The notes under the pieces: generated by a model
Databases searched by the model: none
The model's input: the letters and a program-made list of their open reading frames with translations, nothing else
What the model was told of the DNA's origin: nothing
Position numbers and translations under genes: made by a program
DNA from: Lusitaniella coriacea LEGE 07157
GTDB lineage: Bacteria > Cyanobacteriota > Cyanobacteriia > Cyanobacteriales > Spirulinaceae
Direction: 5' to 3'
DNA: 53,410 nucleotides
NCBI RefSeq assembly: GCF_015207425.1
Contig: NZ_JADEWZ010000037.1
Coordinates: 1-53,410 of the forward strand
Shown here: positions 35,105-43,921 of the stretch, piece by piece
How the letters are laid out: each line of letters begins with the position of its first letter
Position numbering within the stretch: position 1 is the stretch's first letter

Positions 35105-36592
35105 ATGACGATTACGGGAGAGATTAAGTCTAAGGTAGACAAACTTTGGACTACTTTTTGGAACAATGGCATCAGTAACCCTCTCTCCGTGATAGAACAA
35201 ATCTCTTATCTACTCTTCATCAAGCGTTTGGACGACCTGGAACTACTCAAAGAAAGGAAAGCGCAGAGATTAGGAAAGCCAATTAAAGACAGTATTTTTT
35301 CAGACGAGCAGCAAACCCTTCGCTGGTCGCACTTCAAAAACCTCAGCGATGCGGACAAGATGCTGCGGATTGTTCGCGATGAAGCCTTTCCCTTTATTAA
35401 GAATTTGGGCGGTACGCAGATAGAAACAGCTTACGCCCGTCATATGAAGGATGCAGTATTTTTAATTGCCAGTCCTGCCCTACTAACTAATGTAGTATCG
35501 CAGATCGAGCAGATTCCAATGGAGGATCGGGATACCAAGGGCGACCTTTATGAATATATGCTCTCGAAGCTGACCACCGCAGGAACTAACGGACAGTTTA
35601 GAACTCCTCGCCACATCATTAAGATGATGGTGGAATTGATGAACCCAGGAGCGAGAGAAATCATCTGCGACCCTGCCTGTGGTACGGGTGGGTTTTTAGT
35701 AGCTGCTGCGGAGTATTTACGAAATTTAAAAGATAGTAGTGGTAATTCGATCTTAAATGCCCCAGGCAACCGCGAACACTTTAACAGCAAGATGTTTCAC
35801 GGCTTCGATTTTGACGGGACAATGTTACGCATTGGTAGTATGAACTTGATGCTACACGGCATTGATGACCCAAAGATTGAGGCGAGAGATTCGATATCAG
35901 AAGACTACTCAGGTATCTCTGAAGCCTTCACCATGATTCTGGCAAACCCGCCGTTTAAGGGTTCGGTGGAGAAATCTACTATTGCCAAAGACCTGACCAA
36001 AGTTGTTTCTACCACCAAAACAGAACTGTTATTCCTTCCCCTATTCCTACGACTGCTAAAGATTGGCGGACAGGCTGCGGTTATCGTTCCCGATGGAGTG
36101 CTATTTGGTTCTTCCAAGGCACATAAAACTATTCGTAAAACCCTGATTGAAAATCACAAACTAGATGGGGTGATATCCATGCCTTCGGGGGTTTTTAAGC
36201 CCTATGCGGGAGTATCAACGGCGGTAATTATCTTTACCAAGGTGGGAGTAGAAAAAGACGGTACGGATTACGTTTGGTTCTATGACATGAAGGCTGATGG
36301 TTTATCCCTGGATGATAAACGGCAACCTATTGAAGATAATGACATTCTCGATCTGCTGGAGAAATGGCATAACCGCGACCCCAAACAGGAATCAGATCGT
36401 AAGGCAAAGGCGTTTTTTGTTCCTAAGAAGGAGATTGAAGCAGAAGGTTACGACCTCTCAATCAACCGCTACAAAGAGATTGAGTATGAGGAAGTGGAGT
36501 ATGACCCGCCCAATGTGATTTTAGGCAAACTTAGATCCTTAGAGAATGAGATTAGAGCCGATCTTGATGCTTTGGAGGGGATGTTGGGATGA
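35105..36592 (+). CDS. hsdM: Type I restriction-modification system methyltransferase subunit M
   Basis: This 495-residue protein has an N-terminal helical HsdM_N domain ([22 protein letters not shown]) and an N6-adenine methyltransferase domain. The latter carries the SAM-binding motif [12 protein letters not shown] near residue 190 and the catalytic ANPPF near residue 280. With HsdS it methylates adenine in the bipartite recognition site; with HsdR it forms the restriction complex. Its stop overlaps the hsdS start (ATGA). A stem-loop repeat lies just upstream. HIP1 sites are rarer in this operon than in the flanks, consistent with horizontal transfer. Confidence 0.95.
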   Translation: MTITGEIKSKVDKLWTTFWNNGISNPLSVIEQISYLLFIKRLDDLELLKERKAQRLGKPIKDSIFSDEQQTLRWSHFKNLSDADKMLRIVRDEAFPFIKNLGGTQIETAYARHMKDAVFLIASPALLTNVVSQIEQIPMEDRDTKGDLYEYMLSKLTTAGTNGQFRTPRHIIKMMVELMNPGAREIICDPACGTGGFLVAAAEYLRNLKDSSGNSILNAPGNREHFNSKMFHGFDFDGTMLRIGSMNLMLHGIDDPKIEARDSISEDYSGISEAFTMILANPPFKGSVEKSTIAKDLTKVVSTTKTELLFLPLFLRLLKIGGQAAVIVPDGVLFGSSKAHKTIRKTLIENHKLDGVISMPSGVFKPYAGVSTAVIIFTKVGVEKDGTDYVWFYDMKADGLSLDDKRQPIEDNDILDLLEKWHNRDPKQESDRKAKAFFVPKKEIEAEGYDLSINRYKEIEYEEVEYDPPNVILGKLRSLENEIRADLDALEGMLG

Positions 36593-37773
36593 AAGATACA
36601 GCTCTAGGCGAAATTGCTGAATTTATTAGGAATGGGAAGTCAGTAAAGCAGACGGATGGCTCAGGAGGTCTGCCCATCACAAGAATTGAAACTATTTCAA
36701 ACGGATTTATCAATACTCAAAAGTTTGGTTTTGCCAATCTTGAGCTTCAGGGTAACGAAGACTGGTTATTAAATGAAGGGGATATTTTAGTCAGTCACAT
36801 AAATAGCACAAAACATTTAGGTAAGTGTGCTATTTATCAAGAGCATTCTGGAAAAATTATTCACGGAATGAACTTATTGAATTTTCGATGTAAGAAAGAC
36901 AGAGCATATCCTCAATATATTTTCTACGCATTGAATTCTCAAAGACTAAAGCGACAGATTCCAAAGATTACTAAGAATTCGGTTAATCAGTCTAGTTTTA
37001 CTGTCACAAATTTCAAGCAACTTGTAATCCCTCTTTCTCCCCTTGAAGAACAAAAGCGTATAGCTGCGATTCTAGATAAAGCTGATGCTGTCCGACAGAA
37101 GCGCAAAGAAGCGATCGCCCTAACTGAAGAACTCTTGCGATCGACCTTCCTCGATATGTTCGGCGACCCTGTTACTAATCCGAAGGGATGGGAAAAGGTT
37201 ACTTTTTCTCAGATTGTAAAAGGAAAAATGAGAAATGGGCTGTCGCCATCGTCAAAGGGTACTTATGAAGGTCAGGTACTTACTCTTTCAGCAATTACAC
37301 AAGGAAGCTTTGATATTTCAGAGAGGAAGATTGCCAACTTTGATATTCTTCCCCCTAAAGACAAGATGTTATATAAGTCTGATTTCTTAGTTTGCCGTGG
37401 TAATGGAAATATAAATCTGGTTGGTTGTGGGCGTTTCCCTGATGATGAATATCTTAATACCATGTTTCCAGACACCATCATTGGCGTTCCTATTGATTAC
37501 AAAATAATTGATAAAAATTTTCTTGAGACTCTCTGGAATACCCCGTTTATCCGTCGCCAAATCGAAAAAAAGGCTAGAACTACCAATGGCACGTATAAAA
37601 TCAATCAGACGATTCTTAGCGGAATACAGCTTGTTTTACCACCGCTAAAACTACAAGCACAATTTTCGTCTGTTTATCAAGCTTTGAAGGCAATGAATAG
37701 AAAATTAAGACTTTCACTATCTAATGATCTTTTCGATTCTCTATTACAAAAAGCCTTTCGAGGGGAACTGTAG
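36589..37773 (+). CDS. hsdS: Type I restriction-modification system specificity subunit S
   Basis: This 394-residue protein has two target-recognition domains (about 1-150 and 195-360), each followed by a conserved helix. The first is LEEQKRIAAILDKADAVRQKRKEAI near residue 155; the second is LQAQFSSVYQALKAMNRKL near the end. This layout sets the two half-sites and their spacing. The start overlaps the hsdM stop by four bases, indicating translational coupling. The recognition sequence cannot be read from the protein. The zeta-toxin remnant begins two bases after its stop. Confidence 0.93.
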   Translation: MKDTALGEIAEFIRNGKSVKQTDGSGGLPITRIETISNGFINTQKFGFANLELQGNEDWLLNEGDILVSHINSTKHLGKCAIYQEHSGKIIHGMNLLNFRCKKDRAYPQYIFYALNSQRLKRQIPKITKNSVNQSSFTVTNFKQLVIPLSPLEEQKRIAAILDKADAVRQKRKEAIALTEELLRSTFLDMFGDPVTNPKGWEKVTFSQIVKGKMRNGLSPSSKGTYEGQVLTLSAITQGSFDISERKIANFDILPPKDKMLYKSDFLVCRGNGNINLVGCGRFPDDEYLNTMFPDTIIGVPIDYKIIDKNFLETLWNTPFIRRQIEKKARTTNGTYKINQTILSGIQLVLPPLKLQAQFSSVYQALKAMNRKLRLSLSNDLFDSLLQKAFRGEL

Positions 37774-37775
37774 AG

Positions 37776-38404
37776 ATGGCAGCAGAACCACCAGAGATAT
37801 GGGTAATAGGGGGTTCTAACGGCTCTGGTAAGACGACTTTCGCCTTAAATATCTTTCCCAATCTGGGCAATATTGAATTCATCAACGCTGACATAATCGC
37901 AGCCCAATTAAACCCTGATAATCCCGATGCGGTGGCAATTCAAGCTAGTAGAATGATGCTAGAAAGATTGAAAAGTAGAGCTTCGACAAAACAAGGTTTT
38001 GCCTTTGAAACCACATTAGCAGCCCGTTCTGTCTTGGTCAGCGTTCCCTTGCGTTTTGCGCCGACGCGGGGTCTGACCGCTTTGCCCCTTTCCTGAGACG
38101 ATGCCAAGCCCAAGGTTATCGGGTGAATCTGATTTATGTCTGGCTGAATAGTGTGGAGCTGGCAGTTACCAGAGTCGCTCTGAGGGTAGCTAGCGGTGGG
38201 CATAATATCCCTGAAGATGTTATCCGCCGTCGGTACGAGCGAGGTAGAAAGAACTTTCTGGAACTCTACAGCGAATTAGCGGACTATTGGATTGTTTATG
38301 ATAATACTAGACCTCAAAGAGAGCTGATAGCGGAGAAAGTACCAGAACAACCAGAAGCTACTATTTACCGAGCCGATATTTGGCAACAGATTCAACAGTT
38401 ATAA
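37776..38404 (+). pseudogene. Zeta-toxin-like kinase gene broken by a 50-nt insertion
   Basis: The first frame encodes EIWVIGGSNGSGKTTFALNI (Walker A) and the FINADIIAAQLNP block, up to FETTLAARS at 38030. Bases 38031-38080 are an extra 50 nt. After them the expected family sequence FAPFLRRCQAQGYRVNLIYV resumes at 38081 in another frame and runs to 38404. Removing the 50 bases restores one continuous frame of about 190 codons. The native protein would be a zeta-like P-loop kinase; zeta toxins phosphorylate UDP-N-acetylglucosamine. As it stands, the first frame stops at 38096 and lacks the C-terminal half, so activity is unlikely. It sits two bases after hsdS. Confidence 0.8.
38031..38080. mobile_element. 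50-nt insertion, small dispersed repeat-like
   Basis: The segment begins GTCTTGGTCAGCGTTCCC and ends GCGGGGTCTGACCGC. It contains the inverted pair GGTCAG (38036-38041) and CTGACC (38073-38078). It interrupts a codon-perfect zeta-toxin frame. Short mobile palindromic repeats that insert into genes are known from cyanobacteria as small dispersed repeats; membership is inferred from size and structure. Confidence 0.6.
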
Positions 38405-38406
38405 CT

Positions 38407-38628
38407 ATGCACGTATCATCAGACAAAAAACTATCAGACCGACTAAACGATCTTACTCAAGAGGCAGTAGATCAAGCGATTGAAAAACATCGTTTGCGTG
38501 GTGAGTCTATTGCCATCAGTGACGAACAAGGAAAGGTTCGAGTAGTTCCTGCCAGCGAGATACCAGACCTAGAAAAAGCAAATTTACCCAAGCATCCCCA
38601 GCGGAATCATTCTGAAGAGAAAAAGTAG
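38407..38628 (+). CDS. Small protein, likely partner or antitoxin of the zeta-like gene
   Basis: The protein is 73 residues from the ATG at 38407, two bases after the zeta frame stop. A TTG at 38380 would extend it upstream. It has an N-terminal helix (LNDLTQEAVDQAIEKHRLRGESIAIS) and a short beta part (GKVRVVPASEIP). I recall similar small proteins with an ALEKHRKLGESIAI pattern beside zeta-like kinases in cyanobacteria. The gene is intact while its partner is broken. The antitoxin role is inferred from position and family memory. Confidence 0.6.
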   Translation: MHVSSDKKLSDRLNDLTQEAVDQAIEKHRLRGESIAISDEQGKVRVVPASEIPDLEKANLPKHPQRNHSEEKK

Positions 38629-38683
38629 TATTTAAGCTATCTTTCGGGAAATCTAAGGTTAGAGACACAATTCAAGCAAGCGT

Positions 38684-41600
38684 ATGGCATCAAACTTTGA
38701 CTTTTTAGGCGAGTATTTCCCCGAACTCTATAACCATGCCATCCATACAGAGAGTATGGCGTACTCTGCTCCTCGTGCCAGTTGTTTCTATGCTCGCTTT
38801 GCCTTAGAGCAAGCGGTAATCTGGCTTTACGAGCATGATGCTTACCTCAGACCACCCTACGACAATAATCTGGGGGCATTAATTCACGAACAGACCTTTA
38901 AGGATAACCTCAAGCCTGGGTTGTTCTCCAAAGTCAGAGCCATCCACAAAAGAGGCAATCAAGCAGCCCACAGTTCTACTCAGATTAGTACTAGTGACTC
39001 ATTACGCATAGTAGAAGAACTATTTCACTTCCTCTACTGGCTCGCTCGTTTCTATTCTCCCAAAGGCAAACAGCTTCCCTCTATATCCTTTGACCGTTCT
39101 CTGATTCCCAGTCCAGACAAGAACCAGGATAAATCCCAAGTCGAACTACAGCAGCTCGAAACCAAGCTCTCTCAAACCGAACAGATGCGCTCTGTTGCCG
39201 AGAAACGGCAGCAGCAGACAAAGAGCGAATTAGAATCTTTAAAACAAGAAATAGCTACCCTCAAGAAGCAGAATGAAGCGGTAGCGGATACCCACGACTA
39301 CAAAGAAGCTGATACCCGTAAGTACTTGATTGATATCCTGCTCAAAGAAGTAGGCTGGAATATCGATGGTAAAGATTGGACGGAGTACAAAGTATCAGGA
39401 ATGCCCAACAATAAAGGTGTGGGCTTTGTAGACTACGTACTATGGGGAGATGATGGTAAACCCCTGGCTCTCATTGAAGCCAAACGCACTTCTTATAGTC
39501 CCACTAAGGGCAAACAGCAAGCCAAACTCTATGCAGACTGTTTAGAGCAGGAATTCGACCGACGACCCGTAATCTTTTACTCCAACGGTTACGATCATTG
39601 GATTTGGGACGATTGCACCTATCCCCCTCGCGAGATTGAGGGTTTTCTTAAAAAGGACGAACTAGAACGCATCATCTTCCGTCGAACCAACCGTAAAAGC
39701 CTCGATTTGGTCAGTCCCGACCCCAAGATTGCAGGGAGAACTTACCAAACAGAAGCCTTAAAACGCATTGGTGAAACCTTCGATCCCAAAAACGGTAGAA
39801 AAGCCCTGCTGGTGATGGCGACGGGAACGGGCAAGACCAGAACCGCGATCGCGCTGGTAGATATCTTGATGCGAGCTAACTGGGTCAAACGGGTGTTGTT
39901 TCTAGCAGACCGTAATTCTCTGGTACGGCAAGCCTTTCGTAACTTCAAAACCCACCTTCCCACTGTCACCCCCGTCAATCTCATTGAGGATAAAAAGCGA
40001 TCGGCTAAAGACAAAAACATCAGCAGTGCCAATGTGGTTTTGTCCACCTACCCCACTATGTTCAACCAGATTGGTAAGAGTAATGGCGATGGCAAAGTCC
40101 TATTTAGCCCTGGTTACTTCGATTTGGTCATCGTCGATGAGGCGCACCGAGGGATTTACAAGAAGTATCAGGCACTGTTTGAGTATTTTGATAGCTTGCT
40201 GGTGGGACTGACCGCCACACCTAGATCTGAAGTCCACCGCGACACCTATCGGATCTTTGACCTAGAGGCAGGAGTTCCAACCTTTGCCTACGAACTAGGT
40301 GATGCGATCGCCGATGGCTATCTCGTCCCCTCCCAAGGCATTGAAGTTCCCTTTCGTTTTTTACGTCAGGGCATCCGCTTCGACCAACTCAGCCCAGAAG
40401 AACAGCAGGAGTACGAAGAACGATTCCGCGATGAAGAAACGGGAGAAGTCCCCGACGAGGTTAATGCAGCAGCGATAAATCGCTGGCTATTCAATAAGGA
40501 TACGGTAGACCAAGCCCTACGGTTGCTGATGGAGAAAGGTATCAAAACCGAAGGTGGCGATCGCCTGGGTAAAACCATCATCTTTGCTCGCAACCACGAC
40601 CATGCAGAGTTTATCGTCAAACGCTTTGATATCAACTACCCCCACTACAAGGGCAAATTTGCTCAGGTCATCGACAGTCACAATAACTATGCCCAAAGTC
40701 TCCTCGATGACTTCTCAGAAGTCCAGAAAGAGCCAACCATCGCTGTATCGGTGGATATGTTAGATACAGGGGTAGATGTTCCTGAAATCGTTAATCTAGT
40801 GTTCTTTAAGCCCGTCTACTCCAGAGTCAAGTTCAATCAGATGATTGGTCGAGGAACTCGTCTCTGTCCCGACCTATTTGGTGTCGGGCAGGATAAAGAC
40901 AAGTTCTATATCTTTGACCTCTGTAGCAACTTCTCCTACTTCAACCAAGAGATCGAAGAGAAAGACCCCAGACCCGCCGACAGCCTATCAACTAGACTAG
41001 TCAAAGCCCGTTTGGAGCTGAGTAAGGTAATTGGCGTGAAAGTCCCCGATAATCCCCCCAGCCAAGAACTCAAGCAGTCCCTACTAGATAATCTGCACCA
41101 GCACGTCTCGACGATGGAGAAGCAAAACTTCATGGTCAGGAAGCATCTTGAGCAAGTTGAAGAATTTTCTGGGCGCGATCGCTGGAATAATCTTAGTGAA
41201 TCCGATATCGACGCGATCGCCGAATCCTTAGCTCATTTACCCAATGGACTACCCAAAGAGGACGAACTAGCAAAACGCTTCGATTTACTCTGCCTCAAGC
41301 TCCAGTTAGCTGTACTCAAAGGCTCTAGTGATTTTGTTGGAATGCGGGATAAAGTCAGGGATTTACTAGACCGCCTGGAAGAAAAGCAAACCGTCCCTAT
41401 GGTTAAAGAGCAACTTCCTTTGATTCGACAGGTACAGGATGAAACTTGGTGGTCTGATGTCACCCCAGCCAAGATAGAGTCAATCAGAATCAAACTGAGA
41501 GATTTGGTCAAATTCATCGACCGCACCGAGCAAACCATTGTCTATACCGACTTTAAGGACGAACTGGGAGAAGTAACTGAGGTTGACGTTCCCATACTTC

Positions 41601-42103
41601 AGACAGGCTTTAGTCCCTATCAGTATCGCAAGAAGGTAGAAGCTTATATTAGAGAGCATCAAGACCACATTGCCATTCACAAGCTCAAGCGTAACGAATC
41701 CCTCACAGAGAAGGATTTAGAGGAACTAGAGGCAATGCTGTTCTCTGCTGATGAAATTGAGAGTAGAGAGCGATTTGAGGAGGTCTACGGCAAAGATATG
41801 AGCCTCAAGCTGTTTATCCGCAAGATAGTTGGACTAGATCGCCATGCAGCAAAGGCTGCCTTTGCTCGGTATTTGGAGGATAGTAACTTCAGTGCTAACC
41901 AAATTCGCTTTGTGGAGAATATTATCGACCACCTAACGCAGAACGGCATTATGAACCCTGGACTGCTTTATGAACCTCCTTTTACTGATATTCACAACGA
42001 AGGACTAGACGGGGTGTTTAATGATGATGATGCGGATTCACTGGTATCGCTAGTCAGATCGTTTAATGAAACCGTTGGCGATCCTTTCAGAACGGTTGCT
42101 TAA
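38684..42103 (+). CDS. hsdR: Type I restriction enzyme subunit R
   Basis: This 1139-residue protein has an N-terminal DUF4145-like helical domain (about 1-130), a coiled coil (about 150-205), then the restriction nuclease domain with a D-ExK-type core (LALIEAKRTS near residue 265). The SF2 translocase motor follows: MATGTGKTRTAIALVD near 377 (Walker A), VIVDEAHRG near 484, a helicase C-terminal domain with MIGRGTRL near 725, and an EcoEI_R-type C-terminal domain. It pumps DNA and cuts unmethylated targets as part of the HsdR-M-S complex. It is separated from hsdS by the zeta/antitoxin pair. All catalytic motifs look intact. Confidence 0.95.
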   Translation: MASNFDFLGEYFPELYNHAIHTESMAYSAPRASCFYARFALEQAVIWLYEHDAYLRPPYDNNLGALIHEQTFKDNLKPGLFSKVRAIHKRGNQAAHSSTQISTSDSLRIVEELFHFLYWLARFYSPKGKQLPSISFDRSLIPSPDKNQDKSQVELQQLETKLSQTEQMRSVAEKRQQQTKSELESLKQEIATLKKQNEAVADTHDYKEADTRKYLIDILLKEVGWNIDGKDWTEYKVSGMPNNKGVGFVDYVLWGDDGKPLALIEAKRTSYSPTKGKQQAKLYADCLEQEFDRRPVIFYSNGYDHWIWDDCTYPPREIEGFLKKDELERIIFRRTNRKSLDLVSPDPKIAGRTYQTEALKRIGETFDPKNGRKALLVMATGTGKTRTAIALVDILMRANWVKRVLFLADRNSLVRQAFRNFKTHLPTVTPVNLIEDKKRSAKDKNISSANVVLSTYPTMFNQIGKSNGDGKVLFSPGYFDLVIVDEAHRGIYKKYQALFEYFDSLLVGLTATPRSEVHRDTYRIFDLEAGVPTFAYELGDAIADGYLVPSQGIEVPFRFLRQGIRFDQLSPEEQQEYEERFRDEETGEVPDEVNAAAINRWLFNKDTVDQALRLLMEKGIKTEGGDRLGKTIIFARNHDHAEFIVKRFDINYPHYKGKFAQVIDSHNNYAQSLLDDFSEVQKEPTIAVSVDMLDTGVDVPEIVNLVFFKPVYSRVKFNQMIGRGTRLCPDLFGVGQDKDKFYIFDLCSNFSYFNQEIEEKDPRPADSLSTRLVKARLELSKVIGVKVPDNPPSQELKQSLLDNLHQHVSTMEKQNFMVRKHLEQVEEFSGRDRWNNLSESDIDAIAESLAHLPNGLPKEDELAKRFDLLCLKLQLAVLKGSSDFVGMRDKVRDLLDRLEEKQTVPMVKEQLPLIRQVQDETWWSDVTPAKIESIRIKLRDLVKFIDRTEQTIVYTDFKDELGEVTEVDVPILQTGFSPYQYRKKVEAYIREHQDHIAIHKLKRNESLTEKDLEELEAMLFSADEIESRERFEEVYGKDMSLKLFIRKIVGLDRHAAKAAFARYLEDSNFSANQIRFVENIIDHLTQNGIMNPGLLYEPPFTDIHNEGLDGVFNDDDADSLVSLVRSFNETVGDPFRTVA

Positions 42104-42170
42104 CCGCAAACTTTCTAACCGCAGACTAAACAATTCAGTACTCGTTACCGATTCTTGAAGCGTTTGTCTC

Positions 42171-42473
42171 ATGCCAATTTCCAAAGCTCGCTTGCGCCAA
42201 ATTCACTTTACCCTTGCTCCGATCCTCTTGTTCTCGGTACTGCTGTCATTGCTGACGGGATCGCTGTTTCAGGTTGCTGTTTTGACCAATAGAGCGAACG
42301 ATTTTTTGTGGTTGTTGGAGTTGCACAAGGGAAAGTTTGGGCAAATTAATTTAGAAATGATTTATCCGTTTCAAAGATTCTATTCAGTTTGCAATCGCGG
42401 AATTTTAGCTAAAGTCTGCTTCCCAGAATTTGGCGGTGATTTTAGTTTACCCAGAGCGATTAAAGAGGGTTAA
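42171..42473 (+). CDS. Small membrane protein, likely a truncated PepSY-associated TM protein
   Basis: This 100-residue protein begins ISKARLRQIHFTLAPILLF, then a membrane helix and ANDFLWLLELHKGKFGQINLEMIYPF. I recall this as the start of small cyanobacterial PepSY-like TM proteins that go on to a second membrane helix and end near residue 85. Here, after IYPF (residue about 66), the sequence becomes polar and unrelated (QRFYSVCNRGILAKV), so the second helix is missing. A deletion or rearrangement is likely and the gene may be nonfunctional. It overlaps the convergent cytochrome b gene by four bases. Confidence 0.55.
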   Translation: MPISKARLRQIHFTLAPILLFSVLLSLLTGSLFQVAVLTNRANDFLWLLELHKGKFGQINLEMIYPFQRFYSVCNRGILAKVCFPEFGGDFSLPRAIKEG

Positions 42474-43402
42474 ACAGAGAGAGAATCGCTGTTTGGGGTG
42501 GATTCACCCCCTTGTTTTCCTTGGAGAGTCTCAAAAGATTTCCAACTTTGTTCTTGGAAGATGAGCGCGACGAGATGAGCAATAGAGAGTAGGATAGCGG
42601 CAATTGCCAGGATATAACTGTGTAGCGCATACATATGTTGCAAGGTGATGCTGTTAATCCCTCCCCCACCGGACAGAATGTTTCGGAGGAGTGAACCCAC
42701 TAGGGGAATTGAGGCAACGGTACTAAGCTCCACCTTAAAGCGCCAAAAACTCGTTTGTTCCCATGTCAGCAAGATTGCCGTCCAACTGAGTCCAATGGCG
42801 GTGAGGGTTAATAGAATGCCGCTAATCCAACCGGCGAACCAAGATAGCAAGAACTCGCGCCCTAAAAATAGGACGATGATTTGAATCAGGGCGACAATAA
42901 TCAGGGCGTTACCTGCGATATTATGCAGGCTGAGAATGAGGGAACCGTTTGCCACTTCGCGAGCGATTGTTTCGAGGGATTGATAAGCGCCCATCGCGGT
43001 TGGCTGATAGTAGAATGCAAGCATGATGCCTGTTAGCGCTGCGATGCCACATAGGGTCAGTTCTGCGACGGCTAAGAGCGTGGCTGCACGTTGGAGAATG
43101 TAGCGATAGCTTGATTGAGTCATCGTTCCATCCATTTCAGATAAGGTTTTTTTGTTCAAATCCTTGCTCTCAAAGAGCAGATGTTTCAGCCAATTGAGGA
43201 GAATAAGGCTGGCGAGATAAGTGACGAAATAAAATAAACGCCAGCGAAAAATTAATGCCACCTGCCACGCGGGATAACGTTCTGCTAAAACATCTCGTGC
43301 GGCAATAATATCTCCGAGCCAATCTTGGTATTCTTGCCATTCTTGGGGAAAATGGCTGGCGAGTTGACCAATTTTGCCAGCGAATCGAACGTCTTTATTC
43401 AT
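42470..43402 (-). CDS. Cytochrome b/b6-like membrane protein with an altered haem ligand
   Basis: The protein is 310 residues from the ATG at 43402, two bases after the PadR stop; longer in-frame starts overlap padR. About five or six membrane helices are visible. The region SLHNIAGNALIIVALIQI resembles helix B of cytochrome b, where two His should be 14 apart; the second is Gln here. Helix D (YALHSYILAIAAILLSIAH) keeps both His, 15 apart. One haem would therefore have normal bis-His ligation and the other only one His. The family is involved in quinone electron transfer, but this is not the b6 of the b6f complex. It is cotranscribed with a PadR repressor. Confidence 0.7.
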   Translation of the reverse strand: MNKDVRFAGKIGQLASHFPQEWQEYQDWLGDIIAARDVLAERYPAWQVALIFRWRLFYFVTYLASLILLNWLKHLLFESKDLNKKTLSEMDGTMTQSSYRYILQRAATLLAVAELTLCGIAALTGIMLAFYYQPTAMGAYQSLETIAREVANGSLILSLHNIAGNALIIVALIQIIVLFLGREFLLSWFAGWISGILLTLTAIGLSWTAILLTWEQTSFWRFKVELSTVASIPLVGSLLRNILSGGGGINSITLQHMYALHSYILAIAAILLSIAHLVALIFQEQSWKSFETLQGKQGGESTPNSDSLSV

Positions 43403-43403
43403 T

Positions 43404-43733
43404 TCATACCCCTTCAAGTTCCGGAGTCCAGCGCGCGACACGCTCGAGTAATTGCTGCTTGGCTTCGAGGGCTTGCACGCCAATTCCTGTAATTTGGTAG
43501 TATTTCCGTCTGGCTCCGCTATGCTCCTCTGGCGGTTCGTTACCCCATTCAGATTTCACAAATCCTTTTTTCTCCAGTTTCTTCAAGTTGGGGTAAAGCG
43601 AGTTAAACCCGATTTGCTTGCCGCCACTTTTCTCGATTGCTTCTAGTATTTCTAAGCCATAGCGCTTGCGAAAACGAAGCGCTGAGAGGATCGTTTCTTG
43701 GTTGGGGGTCAGACTTAAATCGCGATCGCGCAT
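43404..43733 (-). CDS. PadR family transcriptional regulator
   Basis: This 109-residue protein is a winged helix-turn-helix with the PadR pattern: NQETILSALRFRKRYGLEILEAIEK, FNSLYPNLKKLEKKGFVKSEW, then the wing RRKYYQITGIG and a short C-terminal helix (LEAKQQLLERV). It probably represses its own operon with the cytochrome b-like gene, whose ATG follows its stop by one base. A 10-bp inverted repeat 7 nt upstream of the start is a good operator candidate. The inducer is unknown. Confidence 0.9.
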   Translation of the reverse strand: MRDRDLSLTPNQETILSALRFRKRYGLEILEAIEKSGGKQIGFNSLYPNLKKLEKKGFVKSEWGNEPPEEHSGARRKYYQITGIGVQALEAKQQLLERVARWTPELEGV

Positions 43734-43740
43734 AAACGAC

Positions 43741-43777
43741 TGTTACTTTTAAAAATGTTGTCTATTCAAAAATAACA
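43741..43777. promoter_or_regulatory. Candidate PadR operator
   Basis: TGTTACTTTT (43741-43750) and AAAAATAACA (43768-43777) form a 10-bp inverted repeat with one mismatch and a 17-nt spacer, directly upstream of the PadR start codon. Position and symmetry suit autorepression. Binding itself is inferred. Confidence 0.5.
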
Positions 43778-43921
43778 CTATATCCAATAAATGTATATAG
43801 CGATAATTCTCAGAACGCTCTCGCCTTTGGGTGGGGAAAGATGTCAAAATAAGCTGAATTTGCGCGAGTCACAAACAAGTTCCTCGGAACGCTGTTTAAA
43901 AATTTGGAGCATAAGCCTGAA

